45,205 nt of DNA from contig JAPOVY010000015.1 in the NCBI GenBank assembly GCA_026707905.1, positions 1-45,205 on the forward strand. The letters run 5' to 3'. This stretch comes from Gammaproteobacteria bacterium (GTDB lineage: Bacteria > Pseudomonadota > Gammaproteobacteria > Pseudomonadales > Azotimanducaceae). This document shows positions 28,222 through 39,797 of this stretch, in pieces (positions within the stretch are counted from its first letter, which is position 1; the number at the start of each line of letters is the position of its first letter). The position numbers were made by a program, and so were the translations under genes. Under the pieces are notes generated by a model. That model saw only the letters and a list, made by a program, of their open reading frames with translations, ran no database searches and was not told where the DNA came from.

Positions 28222-28314
28222 TGCGACGGCTTTTAGGGGGCGGGATGCCGCTCCAGCTTTGGAAGCCATCTCAATAAACATCGATTCGGCAACTTTTCGA
28301 ACCGACCGCTCCAC

Positions 28315-28710
28315 GTGTTAGCTTCTTCTTCCGGCGCCTCGCGCGACGATGGGCGACTAGTGCTTTTTGTGCTATGCCAATTAGGTGTTGTCGCCGTCAT
28401 CCTTGCTTTATGCTCGTTGACGTTACCAGTGCAAGCGTCCTCTATCGCGATTGGCGCACTAGCCGCGGTAGTTCCGAATGCACTAATCACGCTAATCATG
28501 CGAAACGCGAATCCGGGTGTGCTTGTTATGTTCGCCATGCTTCGTTCATTCGTTGTCGCGTTTGCGCTAATTCTGGGTTTCTTAGTGCTCGAGCCTCTGG
28601 CGATGCCATATCTCATCGGCGCAGCTCTTGGCATTGGTGTGATCACATTCGTGCCTGTTGCACTTACGTTGCCTCGACCAGCACCCGCGCCAAAAAGTAC
28701 GAGGGCATAG
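28315..28710 (+). CDS. atpI: ATP synthase protein I
   Basis: The 131-residue membrane protein has four hydrophobic helices (LVLFVLCQLGVVAVILALCSL, IAIGALAAVVPNALITLIM, VLVMFAMLRSFVVAFALILGF and a fourth) and a proline-rich tail. AtpI assists assembly of the c-ring and is encoded at the head of many atp operons. Sequence conservation is low, so the call leans on topology, length (E. coli 126) and its place 11 bases before atpB. The GTG start has no clear ribosome site. Confidence 0.82.
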   Translation: MLASSSGASRDDGRLVLFVLCQLGVVAVILALCSLTLPVQASSIAIGALAAVVPNALITLIMRNANPGVLVMFAMLRSFVVAFALILGFLVLEPLAMPYLIGAALGIGVITFVPVALTLPRPAPAPKSTRA

Positions 28711-28718
28711 GACAGTAA

Positions 28719-29570
<852 letters not shown>

Positions 29571-29576
29571 CATTAG

Positions 29577-29831
<255 letters not shown>

Positions 29832-29886
29832 GACAACCGCGAGTACCGTCCGAAATTGACCGTAGTTAAACCATCGTAGGTCGACC

Positions 29887-30357
29887 ATGAACATCAACAT
29901 CACGATTCTCTGGAGTTCGATCGCGTTTTTCATCTTCACGTGGTCGTGTTGGTACTTTATCTGGCCACCGCTAGTGAATGCGATTCGAACCCGCCAGCAG
30001 ACCATTGCTGACGGTATCGAAAACGCCGAAACAGCCGCGCGTGATTTGGCGCAAGCCGAACAACAAGCCGATGAAATCACCAAGAATGCTCGCCAGGAAG
30101 CACAGACCATTCTTGATCAGGCTCGAAGTCAAGCCTCATCGATGGTGGAGGCAGCGAAGTCCGAAGCCCGAGAGGAAGGCGAACGATTGAAAGCCGCGGG
30201 CGTCGCCGAAATCGAGCAGGAAGCGAACCGTATCCGTGAAGCGCTGCGTAGCGATGTCGCTGCACTTGCGGTCCAAGGCGCCGAGAAAATCCTGGAATCA
30301 GACATCGATGGCGACAAACATCGCGAGATGTTGGACAAACTCGCGGCGGAACTTTAA
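29887..30357 (+). CDS. atpF: ATP synthase F0 subunit b
   Basis: The 156-residue subunit, exactly E. coli length, has one N-terminal membrane helix (ITILWSSIAFFIFTWSCWYFIWPPLVNAI) and a long charged coiled coil that dimerises as the peripheral stalk. The coil (RQQTIADGIENAETAARDLAQ onward) has the typical right-handed heptad/hendecad pattern. It connects subunit a to delta and F1. atpH begins two bases after its stop. Confidence 0.96.
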   Translation: MNINITILWSSIAFFIFTWSCWYFIWPPLVNAIRTRQQTIADGIENAETAARDLAQAEQQADEITKNARQEAQTILDQARSQASSMVEAAKSEAREEGERLKAAGVAEIEQEANRIREALRSDVAALAVQGAEKILESDIDGDKHREMLDKLAAEL

Positions 30358-30359
30358 AG

Positions 30360-30902
30360 ATGGCGGAACTCGCGACACTCGCCAGACCTTACGCCAATGC
30401 AGCGTACGACTTGGCGAAGCAGGGCGACCGTGTTGACGTTTGGTCGTCGGCCTTGGCACTGCTGGTCGAAGCAGGTAAAACGCCAGAAATAAAGGAACTA
30501 ATCGGCTCACAGGTCGTCGCCCACGTACAGAAATCACATACGCTGAATGGGTTACTTGGTGAATCGAATGCGCCTGAAGAAGTCCGACGTTTTGTATCCG
30601 TACTCGCGGAGAACCATCGATTGGATCTATTAGAGGACATTGCGACACTGTTTGAAGCCCGCAAGGCCGAAGATAGCAAAATCCTGGATGTGACGATTAC
30701 TTCGGCGGTACCGCTGTCTTCGGATCAGCAAGCGATGTTTGAGACCGCCTTACGCAAACGGTTTGACCGTGACGTTTCCGTGACCACCGAACTCGATCCT
30801 AGTTTGATGGGTGGCGCGTATATTCGGGCAGGCGACGCTGTGGTGGATGGTTCCGTCCGCGGTAAATTGGCAAAAATGCAGGAGGCGCTTACTCGCGCCT
30901 AA
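30360..30902 (+). CDS. atpH: ATP synthase F1 subunit delta
   Basis: The 180-residue subunit caps F1 and binds the b stalk. The N-terminal helical domain starts LATLARPYANAAYDLAKQ and the C-terminal domain ends with the family motif DPSLMGGAYIRAGDAVVDGSVRGKLAKM. Length is that of E. coli (177). It lies two bases after atpF. Confidence 0.96.
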   Translation: MAELATLARPYANAAYDLAKQGDRVDVWSSALALLVEAGKTPEIKELIGSQVVAHVQKSHTLNGLLGESNAPEEVRRFVSVLAENHRLDLLEDIATLFEARKAEDSKILDVTITSAVPLSSDQQAMFETALRKRFDRDVSVTTELDPSLMGGAYIRAGDAVVDGSVRGKLAKMQEALTRA

Positions 30903-30917
30903 ATACGAGCGAAATAC

Positions 30918-32471
30918 ATGAACACACTCAATCCCTCAGAAATTAGCGATCTGATCAAGGATCGCATCGCGAACTTGGACATCAGTTCGCAGCCTCAGAA
31001 CCAGGGAACAATCGTTTCGGTTTCAGACGGAATCGTGCGTATCCATGGTTTGGCGGATGCGCAATATGGCGAAATGGTCGAGTTTCCGGGCGGTGTCTAC
31101 GGCATGGCGATGAACCTCGAACGCGATTCGGTCGGTGCGGTCGTTCTCGGCGACTACAAGCATCTCTCAGAAGGCATGACGGCTCGATGCACGCAGCGTA
31201 TTGTTGAAGTGCCGACGGGACCTGAGCTACTAGGCCGGGTCGTCGACGCACTCGGGAATCCGATTGACGGTAAAGGCCCCATTGCAGCAACGTCTTCCTC
31301 GCCAGTAGAAAAAGTCGCACCAGGTGTGATCGCGAGACAGAGCGTCGACCAACCGGTTCAAACCGGCGTGAAATGTATTGACTCGATGATCCCAATTGGT
31401 CGTGGTCAACGGGAGCTCATCATCGGCGACCGCCAGATCGGCAAAACAGCACTCGCAGTTGATACGGTAATTAATCAGAAAGGCACCGGGATCAAGTGTG
31501 TATACGTCGCGATCGGGCAAAAGATGTCGACCATCGCCAACATCGTACGTACGTTTGAAGAGCACGGTGGGATGGAGCACACGGTCGTCGTCGCCGCCGC
31601 CGCCGCAGATCCTGCCCCAATGCTCTATATCTCGCCTTACTCTGGCTGCGCGATAGGCGAGTACTTCCGTGACCGCGGCGAAGATGCGCTGATCATCTAT
31701 GACGACTTGACCAAACAAGCGTGGGCTTACCGCCAGGTTTCGTTGCTTCTGCGACGACCTCCTGGGCGTGAGGCGTATCCCGGCGACATTTTCTATCTAC
31801 ATTCTCGACTGCTTGAACGAGCTGCCAAGGTAAACCCCGATTACGTCGAACAATTCACGAACGGCGAAGTTAAAGGACAATCCGGATCGCTAACGGCATT
31901 GCCGATCATCGAAACGCAAGCGGGCGACGTATCTGCGTTCGTGCCAACCAACGTCATTTCGATTACCGACGGACAGATCTTCTTAGAGACCGACCGTTTT
32001 AACGCTGGAATTCGTCCCGCGATGAGTCCTGGTATTTCGGTATCTCGAGTTGGTGGTGCGGCGCAAGTGCCATTTATGAAGAAGATCTCCGGCGGTATCA
32101 AGCTCGCATTGGCGCAGTATCGTGAACTAGCCGCCTTCTCGCAGTTTGCATCCGACCTCGATGAAGCGACGCGTACCCAGTTGGAGCACGGGCAAAGGGT
32201 CGAAGAACTGATGAAGCAACCGCAGTTTTCACCTATGACGGTGTCGGAAATGGGCGTCTCTCTATTTGCTGCGAACGAGGGATATCTCAACGGCGTACCC
32301 GTAAACCGAGTGTTGGATTTTGAGCGCGACCTACTTGACCATATGAATACGAACCATGGTGAGTGGATGCAGCAAATCACGGAGTCGGGCGAATACTCGG
32401 ACGAAATTGAAGCCTTTTTGCGTGAAGCGCTTGAGGAATTCGTCAAGACCCATTCGTACGCGGACGAGTAA
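30918..32471 (+). CDS. atpA: ATP synthase F1 subunit alpha
   Basis: The 517-residue subunit forms the non-catalytic nucleotide sites of F1. Walker A is GDRQIGKTA near residue 170, and the family signature [17 protein letters not shown] is near 372. The N-terminal beta-barrel and C-terminal helical domains are complete. Length is close to E. coli (513). Fifteen bases separate it from atpH and six from atpG. Confidence 0.98.
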   Translation: MNTLNPSEISDLIKDRIANLDISSQPQNQGTIVSVSDGIVRIHGLADAQYGEMVEFPGGVYGMAMNLERDSVGAVVLGDYKHLSEGMTARCTQRIVEVPTGPELLGRVVDALGNPIDGKGPIAATSSSPVEKVAPGVIARQSVDQPVQTGVKCIDSMIPIGRGQRELIIGDRQIGKTALAVDTVINQKGTGIKCVYVAIGQKMSTIANIVRTFEEHGGMEHTVVVAAAAADPAPMLYISPYSGCAIGEYFRDRGEDALIIYDDLTKQAWAYRQVSLLLRRPPGREAYPGDIFYLHSRLLERAAKVNPDYVEQFTNGEVKGQSGSLTALPIIETQAGDVSAFVPTNVISITDGQIFLETDRFNAGIRPAMSPGISVSRVGGAAQVPFMKKISGGIKLALAQYRELAAFSQFASDLDEATRTQLEHGQRVEELMKQPQFSPMTVSEMGVSLFAANEGYLNGVPVNRVLDFERDLLDHMNTNHGEWMQQITESGEYSDEIEAFLREALEEFVKTHSYADE

Positions 32472-32477
32472 CACGCA

Positions 32478-33341
32478 ATGGCTGGCGGTCGTGAGATCGT
32501 AAAGAAGATCGGTAGCGTTCAGAACACGCAGAAGGTAACTAGCGCCATGCAGATGGTGGCGGCTAGCAAGATGCGTCGGACGCAAGACCGAATGGAAGAG
32601 GCACGGCCGTACGCACGTCGGATTCGAAGCGTGATCGGTCACTTGGCTAATGCGTCGGCTGAATATACCCATCGGTACATGGTGTCGCGAGAAGTCAAGA
32701 ATATTGGCTACATCGTCATTTCGACGGATAAGGGTCAGTGCGGCGGACTGAATTCCAACATGTTCCGTGTCTTGATACAAGACGTGAGGTCGTGGGAGCA
32801 AAAAGGCGTACCAGCCAGTTTGGCGTTAGTCGGCAACAAGGCGGCGGGGTTTTTTCGCTCTGTGGGTGGCAACGTCGTTGCGGCGATTAATAACGTGGGT
32901 GAAAACCCAGAGGTCGAGAGCCTGATCGGCGGCATCCGCCGCATGCTTGATCTCTTTGAGGAGGAGAGCATCGACCGATTGGATCTGGTCTCGAATCAAT
33001 TCGTCAACAGTATGACGCATCGGCCTCTAATCGAGCAGCTACTGCCATTAGACCCGGATCCGGAAGACACCTACAAGCACATGTGGGACTATCTGTATGA
33101 GCCCGATGCCGAAGAACTGATTGAAGGACTAGTACAGCGATTCCTGGAATCGCAGGTCTACGAAGCGGTAGTGGAAAACACGGCTTGTGAACAAGCCGCA
33201 CGCATGATCGCGATGAAGAACGCGACAGATAACGCAGAAGAAATGATCGAGGAACTGACGTTGCTCTACAACAATGCACGTCAGGCGTCGATTACACAGG
33301 AGATCGCTGAAATCGTCGGCGGCGCGGCAGCGTTGGAATAA
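32478..33341 (+). CDS. atpG: ATP synthase F1 subunit gamma
   Basis: The 287-residue central-shaft subunit has the expected terminal coiled-coil helices: [20 protein letters not shown] at the N-terminus and [20 protein letters not shown] with [15 protein letters not shown] at the C-terminus. Length equals E. coli (287). It turns within the alpha3-beta3 head. Confidence 0.97.
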   Translation: MAGGREIVKKIGSVQNTQKVTSAMQMVAASKMRRTQDRMEEARPYARRIRSVIGHLANASAEYTHRYMVSREVKNIGYIVISTDKGQCGGLNSNMFRVLIQDVRSWEQKGVPASLALVGNKAAGFFRSVGGNVVAAINNVGENPEVESLIGGIRRMLDLFEEESIDRLDLVSNQFVNSMTHRPLIEQLLPLDPDPEDTYKHMWDYLYEPDAEELIEGLVQRFLESQVYEAVVENTACEQAARMIAMKNATDNAEEMIEELTLLYNNARQASITQEIAEIVGGAAALE

Positions 33342-33352
33342 CGACGGTTTGA

Positions 33353-34762
<1,410 letters not shown>

Positions 34763-34764
34763 AC

Positions 34765-35187
34765 ATGGCGTCTACCATGCGTTGCGAGATTGTCAGCGCC
34801 GAAACGGAGATCTTCTCCGGCGAGGTGACGATGGTGATCGCGACAGGTACGCTGGGCGAACTTGGCATCATGCCAGGCCACACCCCGTTGTTAACAGGAT
34901 TGAAGCCTGGGCCTGTTCGGCTGCAGATGGAAGATGGCGAAGAAGACGTTTTTTTTGCATCGGGCGGGTTTCTCGAAGTGCAACCAAATGTTGTCACGAT
35001 CTTGGCGGACACAGCGGAGCATGCAGACAACATCGACGATGCGGCGGCAGCCGAAGCGATTGAAACGGCCGAACGTGCTATGTCTGAAGCCGCGGCCGAT
35101 ATGGACTATTCTCGTGCAACAGCTATGCTTGCCGACGCAACGGCGCGACAACGTACGATTGAAGAATTGAAGAAGCGGCGCCGATAA
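34765..35187 (+). CDS. atpC: ATP synthase F1 subunit epsilon
   Basis: The 140-residue subunit has the N-terminal beta-sandwich (MRCEIVSAETEIFSGEVTMV, GELGIMPGHTPLLTGLKPGP) and the C-terminal helical hairpin (EAIETAERAMSEAAADMDYSR onward) that can inhibit rotation. Length equals E. coli (139). It follows atpD after two bases and ends the atp operon. Confidence 0.97.
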   Translation: MASTMRCEIVSAETEIFSGEVTMVIATGTLGELGIMPGHTPLLTGLKPGPVRLQMEDGEEDVFFASGGFLEVQPNVVTILADTAEHADNIDDAAAAEAIETAERAMSEAAADMDYSRATAMLADATARQRTIEELKKRRR

Positions 35188-35223
35188 ACGCACAAACGTT
35201 CCGTTCGAGGTAGAGAGGGAGAG

Positions 35224-35544
35224 ATGTTCGAAGAGTTGCGGCAGTACAAGATTCGCGAAGGCAAGATGGATGCTTGGGTTGAATTCATGGAGACTGTGAT
35301 CATTCCATTTCAGGTATCCAAAGGCATGGTAATCACGGGCAGCTATCGCGGCGAGGACGACGATACTCTCTACGTTTGGACCAGACGCTTCGATAGTGAA
35401 GCTGATCGCGAACGACTATACGGTGCGGTATACAACTCGGATACATGGCGAGACGAGATTGCGCCGACCGTCGGCGAGTTGATGGACGGTCCCCCAGTGT
35501 CGGTGCAGCGAATCGTTTCTACACCGAGATCGCCAGCGCAATAG
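35224..35544 (+). CDS. NIPSNAP family protein
   Basis: The 106-residue protein has the ferredoxin-like dimeric alpha-beta barrel pattern of NIPSNAP proteins: FEELRQYKIREGKMDAWVEF at the start and YVWTRRFDSEADRERLYGAVYNS in the middle. A strong GAGAGGGAGAG ribosome site precedes the ATG. Many bacterial members have no defined function; some act in small-molecule catabolism. It lies 36 bases after atpC, so could be read from the atp operon. Confidence 0.8.
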   Translation: MFEELRQYKIREGKMDAWVEFMETVIIPFQVSKGMVITGSYRGEDDDTLYVWTRRFDSEADRERLYGAVYNSDTWRDEIAPTVGELMDGPPVSVQRIVSTPRSPAQ

Positions 35545-35560
35545 ATCAAACCCTCTGTTC

Positions 35561-35576
35561 TCGATCAGACGATCGA
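35561..35576. terminator. Short inverted repeat after the NIPSNAP gene, weak
   Basis: TCGATC-AGAC-GATCGA is a perfect 6-4-6 palindrome 17 bases after the stop. There is no T-run on either side, so a terminator role is doubtful. The rest of the 246-base gap to 35790 shows nothing I can name. Confidence 0.2.
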
Positions 35577-35790
35577 AATTGAGCTCAGGGAATACTGGTC
35601 TACCACTGCGCATCGACCAGGAAAACTACCTAGAGACGAAAGCGCTTAGTTATGGCCCACGGTAATGTAGCGCGATACATGACCGATTCGAAAGCTGATT
35701 TCTCGGTAAATCGAAGTTAGAAGACGTCATTGACGAAGCTGGTTTGCAACGGGGTCGTCCGTAGAAGTCTTTCGAACGCGTGGGTTTGAG

Positions 35791-37077
35791 ATGAAACGGG
35801 TCATCGCACTATTAAAAGATCGTGCGATACGGTCCTGGGCGCTCTATGACTGGGCGAATTCCGTCTTCGCGACGACTGTGCTGGCAGGATTCTTCCCAGT
35901 ATTCTTTAAACAATACTGGAGCACCGAAGCCGATGCAGTAACCAGCACGGCGCAACTCGGTTTCACGAATTCAATTGCTTCGGCTCTATTTCTAGTCGCA
36001 GCACCGGTCCTTGGCGCGATCGCTGATGGCGGCGCAACCCGCAAGAAATATCTGGGCGCGTTCACTTTGCTAGGTGTCGCCGCGACGATCGGGCTCTACT
36101 TTGTGGATCAAGGCGCGTGGCTTACTGCCGCGTGGGTGTTTACGTTAGCGACGGCAGGATTCTGGGGGAGCATCATCTTCTACGATGCGCTGATCAGGTC
36201 GGTAAGCCCCATAGAGCGTCTGGATGAGGTCTCTTCGCTTGGTTATGCGCTCGGTTATTTAGGCGGAGGCGTCCTTTTCGCCGTTAACGTCTTCATGACG
36301 CTTTCACCCCACACTTTCGGACTTGCAGATGCGTCTGAAGCGATAAGAGTGTCGTTCCTCACCGTAGCAATATGGTGGGTCGTTTTTTCAATTCCACTCT
36401 TCCGATTCGTCCGCGAACCGCCTCAAGCTGGAACCGGCAAATCCGCCGTACTCAACGGGTTGAGAGCTCTATACAACACGGTCAAGGAATTTCGCGCGTA
36501 TAAGGGTGTTGCGATTTTCTTGTTGGCGTATTTCTTCTATATCGACGGTGTTCACACAATCATTCGAATGGCTGTCGACTATGGGATGGCGCTTGGATTT
36601 CCTGCCGAGAGCCTGATCGTTGCTCTGTTGATCACGCAATTCGTCGGCTTCCCTGCCGCGGTGATATTTGGGATGGCGGCGGCTCGCTTCGGACCCAAAC
36701 CAACGCTGTATTTCGGAGTAGCGCTATATGCAGGCGTGACCATTTATGCGTTTTTCATGTCCAATGTCGTCGAGTTCTATGTGCTCGCTGCGGTGGTAGG
36801 CTTGATTCAGGGCGGTGTCCAAGCCGTGTCGCGTTCTCTTTACGCTCGCTTCGTGCCGACCAACCAGAGCGGGGAGTTCTTCGGTTTCTTCAATATGGTG
36901 AGTCGCTTCGCGGCAATATTGGGTCCGTCGCTAGTTGCGATCACAGGATTGTTGACTGGCAGTTCACGATTAGGCTTGCTTTCGATTATCGTGTTGTTCA
37001 TAGTCGGTCTAGTGCTTTTAAGTTTCGTACGCGAACCTGAGAAAGGCGACTTGGCATCGAAACAGCTCACAGGATGA
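35791..37077 (+). CDS. MFS transporter, UMF1/Atg22-like family
   Basis: The 428-residue protein has about twelve membrane helices. RSWALYDWANSVFATTVLAGFFPVFF at the N-terminus is the hallmark of UMF1-type transporters, related to the vacuolar effluxer Atg22. IDGVHTIIRMAVDYG and GGVQAVSRSLYARFVP are also typical. The substrate is unknown. Its TGA overlaps an ATG (37074) of the frame containing the next oxygenase gene, suggesting coupling and a shared role, for instance export or import of a substrate or product (inference). Confidence 0.85.
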   Translation: MKRVIALLKDRAIRSWALYDWANSVFATTVLAGFFPVFFKQYWSTEADAVTSTAQLGFTNSIASALFLVAAPVLGAIADGGATRKKYLGAFTLLGVAATIGLYFVDQGAWLTAAWVFTLATAGFWGSIIFYDALIRSVSPIERLDEVSSLGYALGYLGGGVLFAVNVFMTLSPHTFGLADASEAIRVSFLTVAIWWVVFSIPLFRFVREPPQAGTGKSAVLNGLRALYNTVKEFRAYKGVAIFLLAYFFYIDGVHTIIRMAVDYGMALGFPAESLIVALLITQFVGFPAAVIFGMAAARFGPKPTLYFGVALYAGVTIYAFFMSNVVEFYVLAAVVGLIQGGVQAVSRSLYARFVPTNQSGEFFGFFNMVSRFAAILGPSLVAITGLLTGSSRLGLLSIIVLFIVGLVLLSFVREPEKGDLASKQLTG

Positions 37078-37211
37078 TAGGTGAAGCCTTTTTAAAATGC
37101 CGTTCGCAACGACCGCTACCACTGAATCCGAAGAGCAACGTGCGCGCATCGCAAAAAGCAACGGCTAATACGGAGACGATCGCGTTCTATGAGTCGGAGT
37201 CGGCACGCGCG

Positions 37212-37985
37212 ATGACACTTTTGCCCGAGCAGGTTCAACGATTCAATCGTGATGGATTCATACGACCTCTTGATGCCCTGTCTGATGAAGAGATCGGACA
37301 TGCGCGATCTTATTTTGAGTCGCTCTTAGATCGCATGCAAGCCATGCGAGACGGTCGAAACTCTTACGCTCTCGATGGTTACCACTTGCGCTGTCGGGGC
37401 ATATGGGAAATGGCGCGACATCCAAGGATTTTGGACTATGTCGAAGACCTTCTAGGTCCAGATTTCGTATGCTGGTCGACGCATTACTTCTGCAAGTTAG
37501 GTCGTGACCCAAAACGCGTACCGTGGCACCAGGATGCAACATATTGGCCAGTACGACCCACCATGACGGTAACGGTGTGGCTTGCCATTGATGACGTGGA
37601 TGAGACAAACTCTCCGCTGCGATTCATGCCAGGAAGCCATCGGCGAGGCGCAATCGAATATATAAGAGCAGAAGGTCAAACCGTCCTCTCGCAGGAGGTC
37701 GAAGACGTAGAACGATTCGGGGAACCGGTTGTTAATGTATTGAAAGCCGGACAGATCTCAATCCATACCAGCACGCTGCTGCACGGTTCGGAACCGAATT
37801 CGTCGAATCGACGCCGCTGTGGACTCGCGCTTCGGTATATTCCGTCGAGTTGCGGCTCAGTCGCAGGCGCGGAACGGGTGCTCAACCTTGGAATTCCTTG
37901 TCGCGGCGAGCTAGGGCGATGGCGTCGCAATGAACCACCCATTGGCGATGACCTAACACCGCTTCATCGACACTATCGCGACTGA
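37212..37985 (+). CDS. Phytanoyl-CoA dioxygenase (PhyH) family Fe(II)/2-oxoglutarate oxygenase
   Basis: From ATG 37212 the protein has 257 residues and starts in family fashion, LLPEQVQRFNRDGFIRPLDALSDEE. The iron ligands are His106 and Asp108 in WHQDATYWP and His191 in LLHGSEPNSSNRRRCGLALRYI, with the downstream arginine for 2-oxoglutarate. PLRFMPGSHRRG is typical. The enzyme should hydroxylate or otherwise oxidise a small molecule. The frame is open from ATG 37074, which overlaps the transporter stop, and would add 46 residues of non-family sequence; the choice is uncertain. Confidence 0.85.
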   Translation: MTLLPEQVQRFNRDGFIRPLDALSDEEIGHARSYFESLLDRMQAMRDGRNSYALDGYHLRCRGIWEMARHPRILDYVEDLLGPDFVCWSTHYFCKLGRDPKRVPWHQDATYWPVRPTMTVTVWLAIDDVDETNSPLRFMPGSHRRGAIEYIRAEGQTVLSQEVEDVERFGEPVVNVLKAGQISIHTSTLLHGSEPNSSNRRRCGLALRYIPSSCGSVAGAERVLNLGIPCRGELGRWRRNEPPIGDDLTPLHRHYRD

Positions 37986-38068
37986 TGCTTGTACGCTAGT
38001 CGCACGTTTTAGGTGGTAGGATTAAGCATGGAGAAAATAGACAAGCTAGTCTCAACAGGAGCTGCCAA

Positions 38069-39016
38069 ATGACATTGGCGATAACCCCAATTGATGCCAC
38101 TCTCGGCGCGGTTGTTACGGGCGTTGATCTTGCGAAGCTCGATGATAAGACGTGGGCGCGGATCTATGACGCGTTCTTGGCATACGGGTTGTTGGTATTT
38201 CCGGGGCAGGACAATCTTGATGACGAGTCCCAAGGCGCTTTCGCGTTGCGCTTCGGCGAAATCGAGAAGTTAAACCCGAAACAATACAGTACAACTGCTC
38301 GTTTCAGTAATCAGAAAGCTGACGGCACGTTAGCAAAGGTCGATGATTACCAATATCGCATGCTGAAAGGCAATGAAGGCTGGCATACGGACAGTACCTA
38401 CATGCCATTAGCATCTAAAGCTGCCATGTTGATGGCTCTGGTCGTGACTCCTGAGGGCGGAGAAACTGGATTCGCGGACATGCGAGCAGCGTACGACGCG
38501 TTAGATGACGCAATGAAGGAAAAGCTAGAAGGCTTGTCAGCGTACCACTCGTTGTACTACTCTCAATCTAGACTCGGATACACGTTTAAAACTGACAATA
38601 TGTACGGTTTTCATGACAAGGGCGCGCCGCTTCGTCCTTGCATCAAGACGCATCCAGAAACAGGTCGTAAATCGCTCTATACTGGACGACATGCTTACGG
38701 CGTTACCGGAATGAACCCAGAGGAATCGGAAGCGTTTTTGGACAAGCTGATGGAGGATGCATGCCAACCGCCGCGAGTCTACGAACACAAGTGGCAAGTG
38801 AACGACATCGTGGTTTGGGACAATCGCTGCGTCATGCATCGAGCGAGACCATACGATCCGAGCTACACTCGGGTTCTTAGAGCGTCGCGGATTGCTGGCG
38901 AACCAGAGTCGGAACTTGCACCGACATTTGCCGATCCTAGGGCGGAAGGCTTCTTTCCTTCGTCCAGCAACATCTCAAGGCTCTTTGAGGAACAGGCAGC
39001 GGCTGAAAGTGTCTAA
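38069..39016 (+). CDS. TauD/TfdA family Fe(II)/2-oxoglutarate dioxygenase
   Basis: The 315-residue enzyme has a cupin-type fold with ITPIDATLGAVVTGVDLAKLDD at the N-terminus and YGLLVFPGQ. Iron ligands are His106 and Asp108 in GWHTDSTYMP and His257 in DNRCVMHRARPYD, with the 2-oxoglutarate-binding arginine in RVLRASRIAGE. Relatives oxidise taurine, 2,4-D, carnitine precursors and many other compounds, so the substrate remains open. CAGGAG lies 7 bases upstream. It is fold-unrelated in sequence to the PhyH protein before it. Confidence 0.9.
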   Translation: MTLAITPIDATLGAVVTGVDLAKLDDKTWARIYDAFLAYGLLVFPGQDNLDDESQGAFALRFGEIEKLNPKQYSTTARFSNQKADGTLAKVDDYQYRMLKGNEGWHTDSTYMPLASKAAMLMALVVTPEGGETGFADMRAAYDALDDAMKEKLEGLSAYHSLYYSQSRLGYTFKTDNMYGFHDKGAPLRPCIKTHPETGRKSLYTGRHAYGVTGMNPEESEAFLDKLMEDACQPPRVYEHKWQVNDIVVWDNRCVMHRARPYDPSYTRVLRASRIAGEPESELAPTFADPRAEGFFPSSSNISRLFEEQAAAESV

Positions 39017-39026
39017 CGTTCGACAG

Positions 39027-39069
39027 AAGGTGTTTTAACCGTCTGACACACAGCCAGTTCAAACACCTT
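39027..39069 (+). terminator. Inverted repeat after the TauD-like gene
   Basis: AAGGTGTTT (39027-39035) pairs with AAACACCTT (39061-39069), nine pairs around a 25-base interval, beginning 11 bases after the stop. A T-rich stretch (TCCTTTG) follows but not a clean T-run. Weak terminator or mRNA-stabilising stem. Confidence 0.35.
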
Positions 39070-39098
39070 TCCTTTGAATTAAAAAGGGAGTCTGGCAC

Positions 39099-39764
39099 GT
39101 GGAACAAAACGCATTTGTCCAGTCGGTCAGGAAATCTGCGCCGCGTTTAGCGATCTACTTCGCCATCTGCATAGCTGCGGCTTCGAATATCTTTGGTCAA
39201 GAAGCTAAGCTGCTTAACGTTCAACCAGCCATCATCAAAGACGGCGACATCAGACTTTACGGTGTTATCCGTGAGTTGCCGGACTACCCGCTTTTCGACG
39301 GAACAGTGTTGGCTATTCAGGTCACCGCGTCTGAGTCAGAACGTACGACCCATTCCCGTCGCGATGCGCAAGGTGCGCCGTGCGCTGTCTGTACAACGAT
39401 GCACTACTTCCTTGTCAATAAAGAGAACGAACGGAACCCTGAGGTTCTCTACCGAATGGCGCCTGGTCCAGTTACGTATATCCACATTGACAAGAAGGAA
39501 TATATGCTCGGTAAGGTTGATTTAGGTTGGGTTGACGAGAAACCTCAACTCCGGAAAGTGACGCTGCTGCAGACGGGTTTCGCGCCACCGTTGTTCAAGC
39601 GCCGCATTAACATTCGTTTTGAGAATCCAGTTGAATTTGTTTCCGAGGCCGAGAAAATCGCTGATATGGCGATGAGAGACGCGTTTATCTACACGCGACC
39701 TACTACATTGCGTAAGGTCTTTCCGCCAGAAGATATTCCGGAGGTCGCTTCAGGTTTGGAGTGA
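39099..39764 (+). CDS. Exported protein of unknown function
   Basis: The 221-residue protein starts at GTG with AAGGGAG eight bases upstream and carries a signal peptide (SAPRLAIYFAICIAAASNIFGQE, residues 13-35). The mature part looks beta-rich, with a CAVC cysteine pair (GAPCAVCTTMHYFLV near 97) that might bind metal or form a disulfide. No family recognised. It is transcribed towards the purine permease gene, with which it is convergent. Confidence 0.7.
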   Translation: MEQNAFVQSVRKSAPRLAIYFAICIAAASNIFGQEAKLLNVQPAIIKDGDIRLYGVIRELPDYPLFDGTVLAIQVTASESERTTHSRRDAQGAPCAVCTTMHYFLVNKENERNPEVLYRMAPGPVTYIHIDKKEYMLGKVDLGWVDEKPQLRKVTLLQTGFAPPLFKRRINIRFENPVEFVSEAEKIADMAMRDAFIYTRPTTLRKVFPPEDIPEVASGLE

Positions 39765-39797
39765 AGTCCGCAGTCTGAAGTCACAGACACATTCGGC

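Noticed and set aside
29978-29996. GATTCGAACCCGCC, resembling the 3' part of a tRNA on the minus strand
   Set aside because: It lies inside atpF coding sequence and no acceptor or anticodon stems can be built around it.
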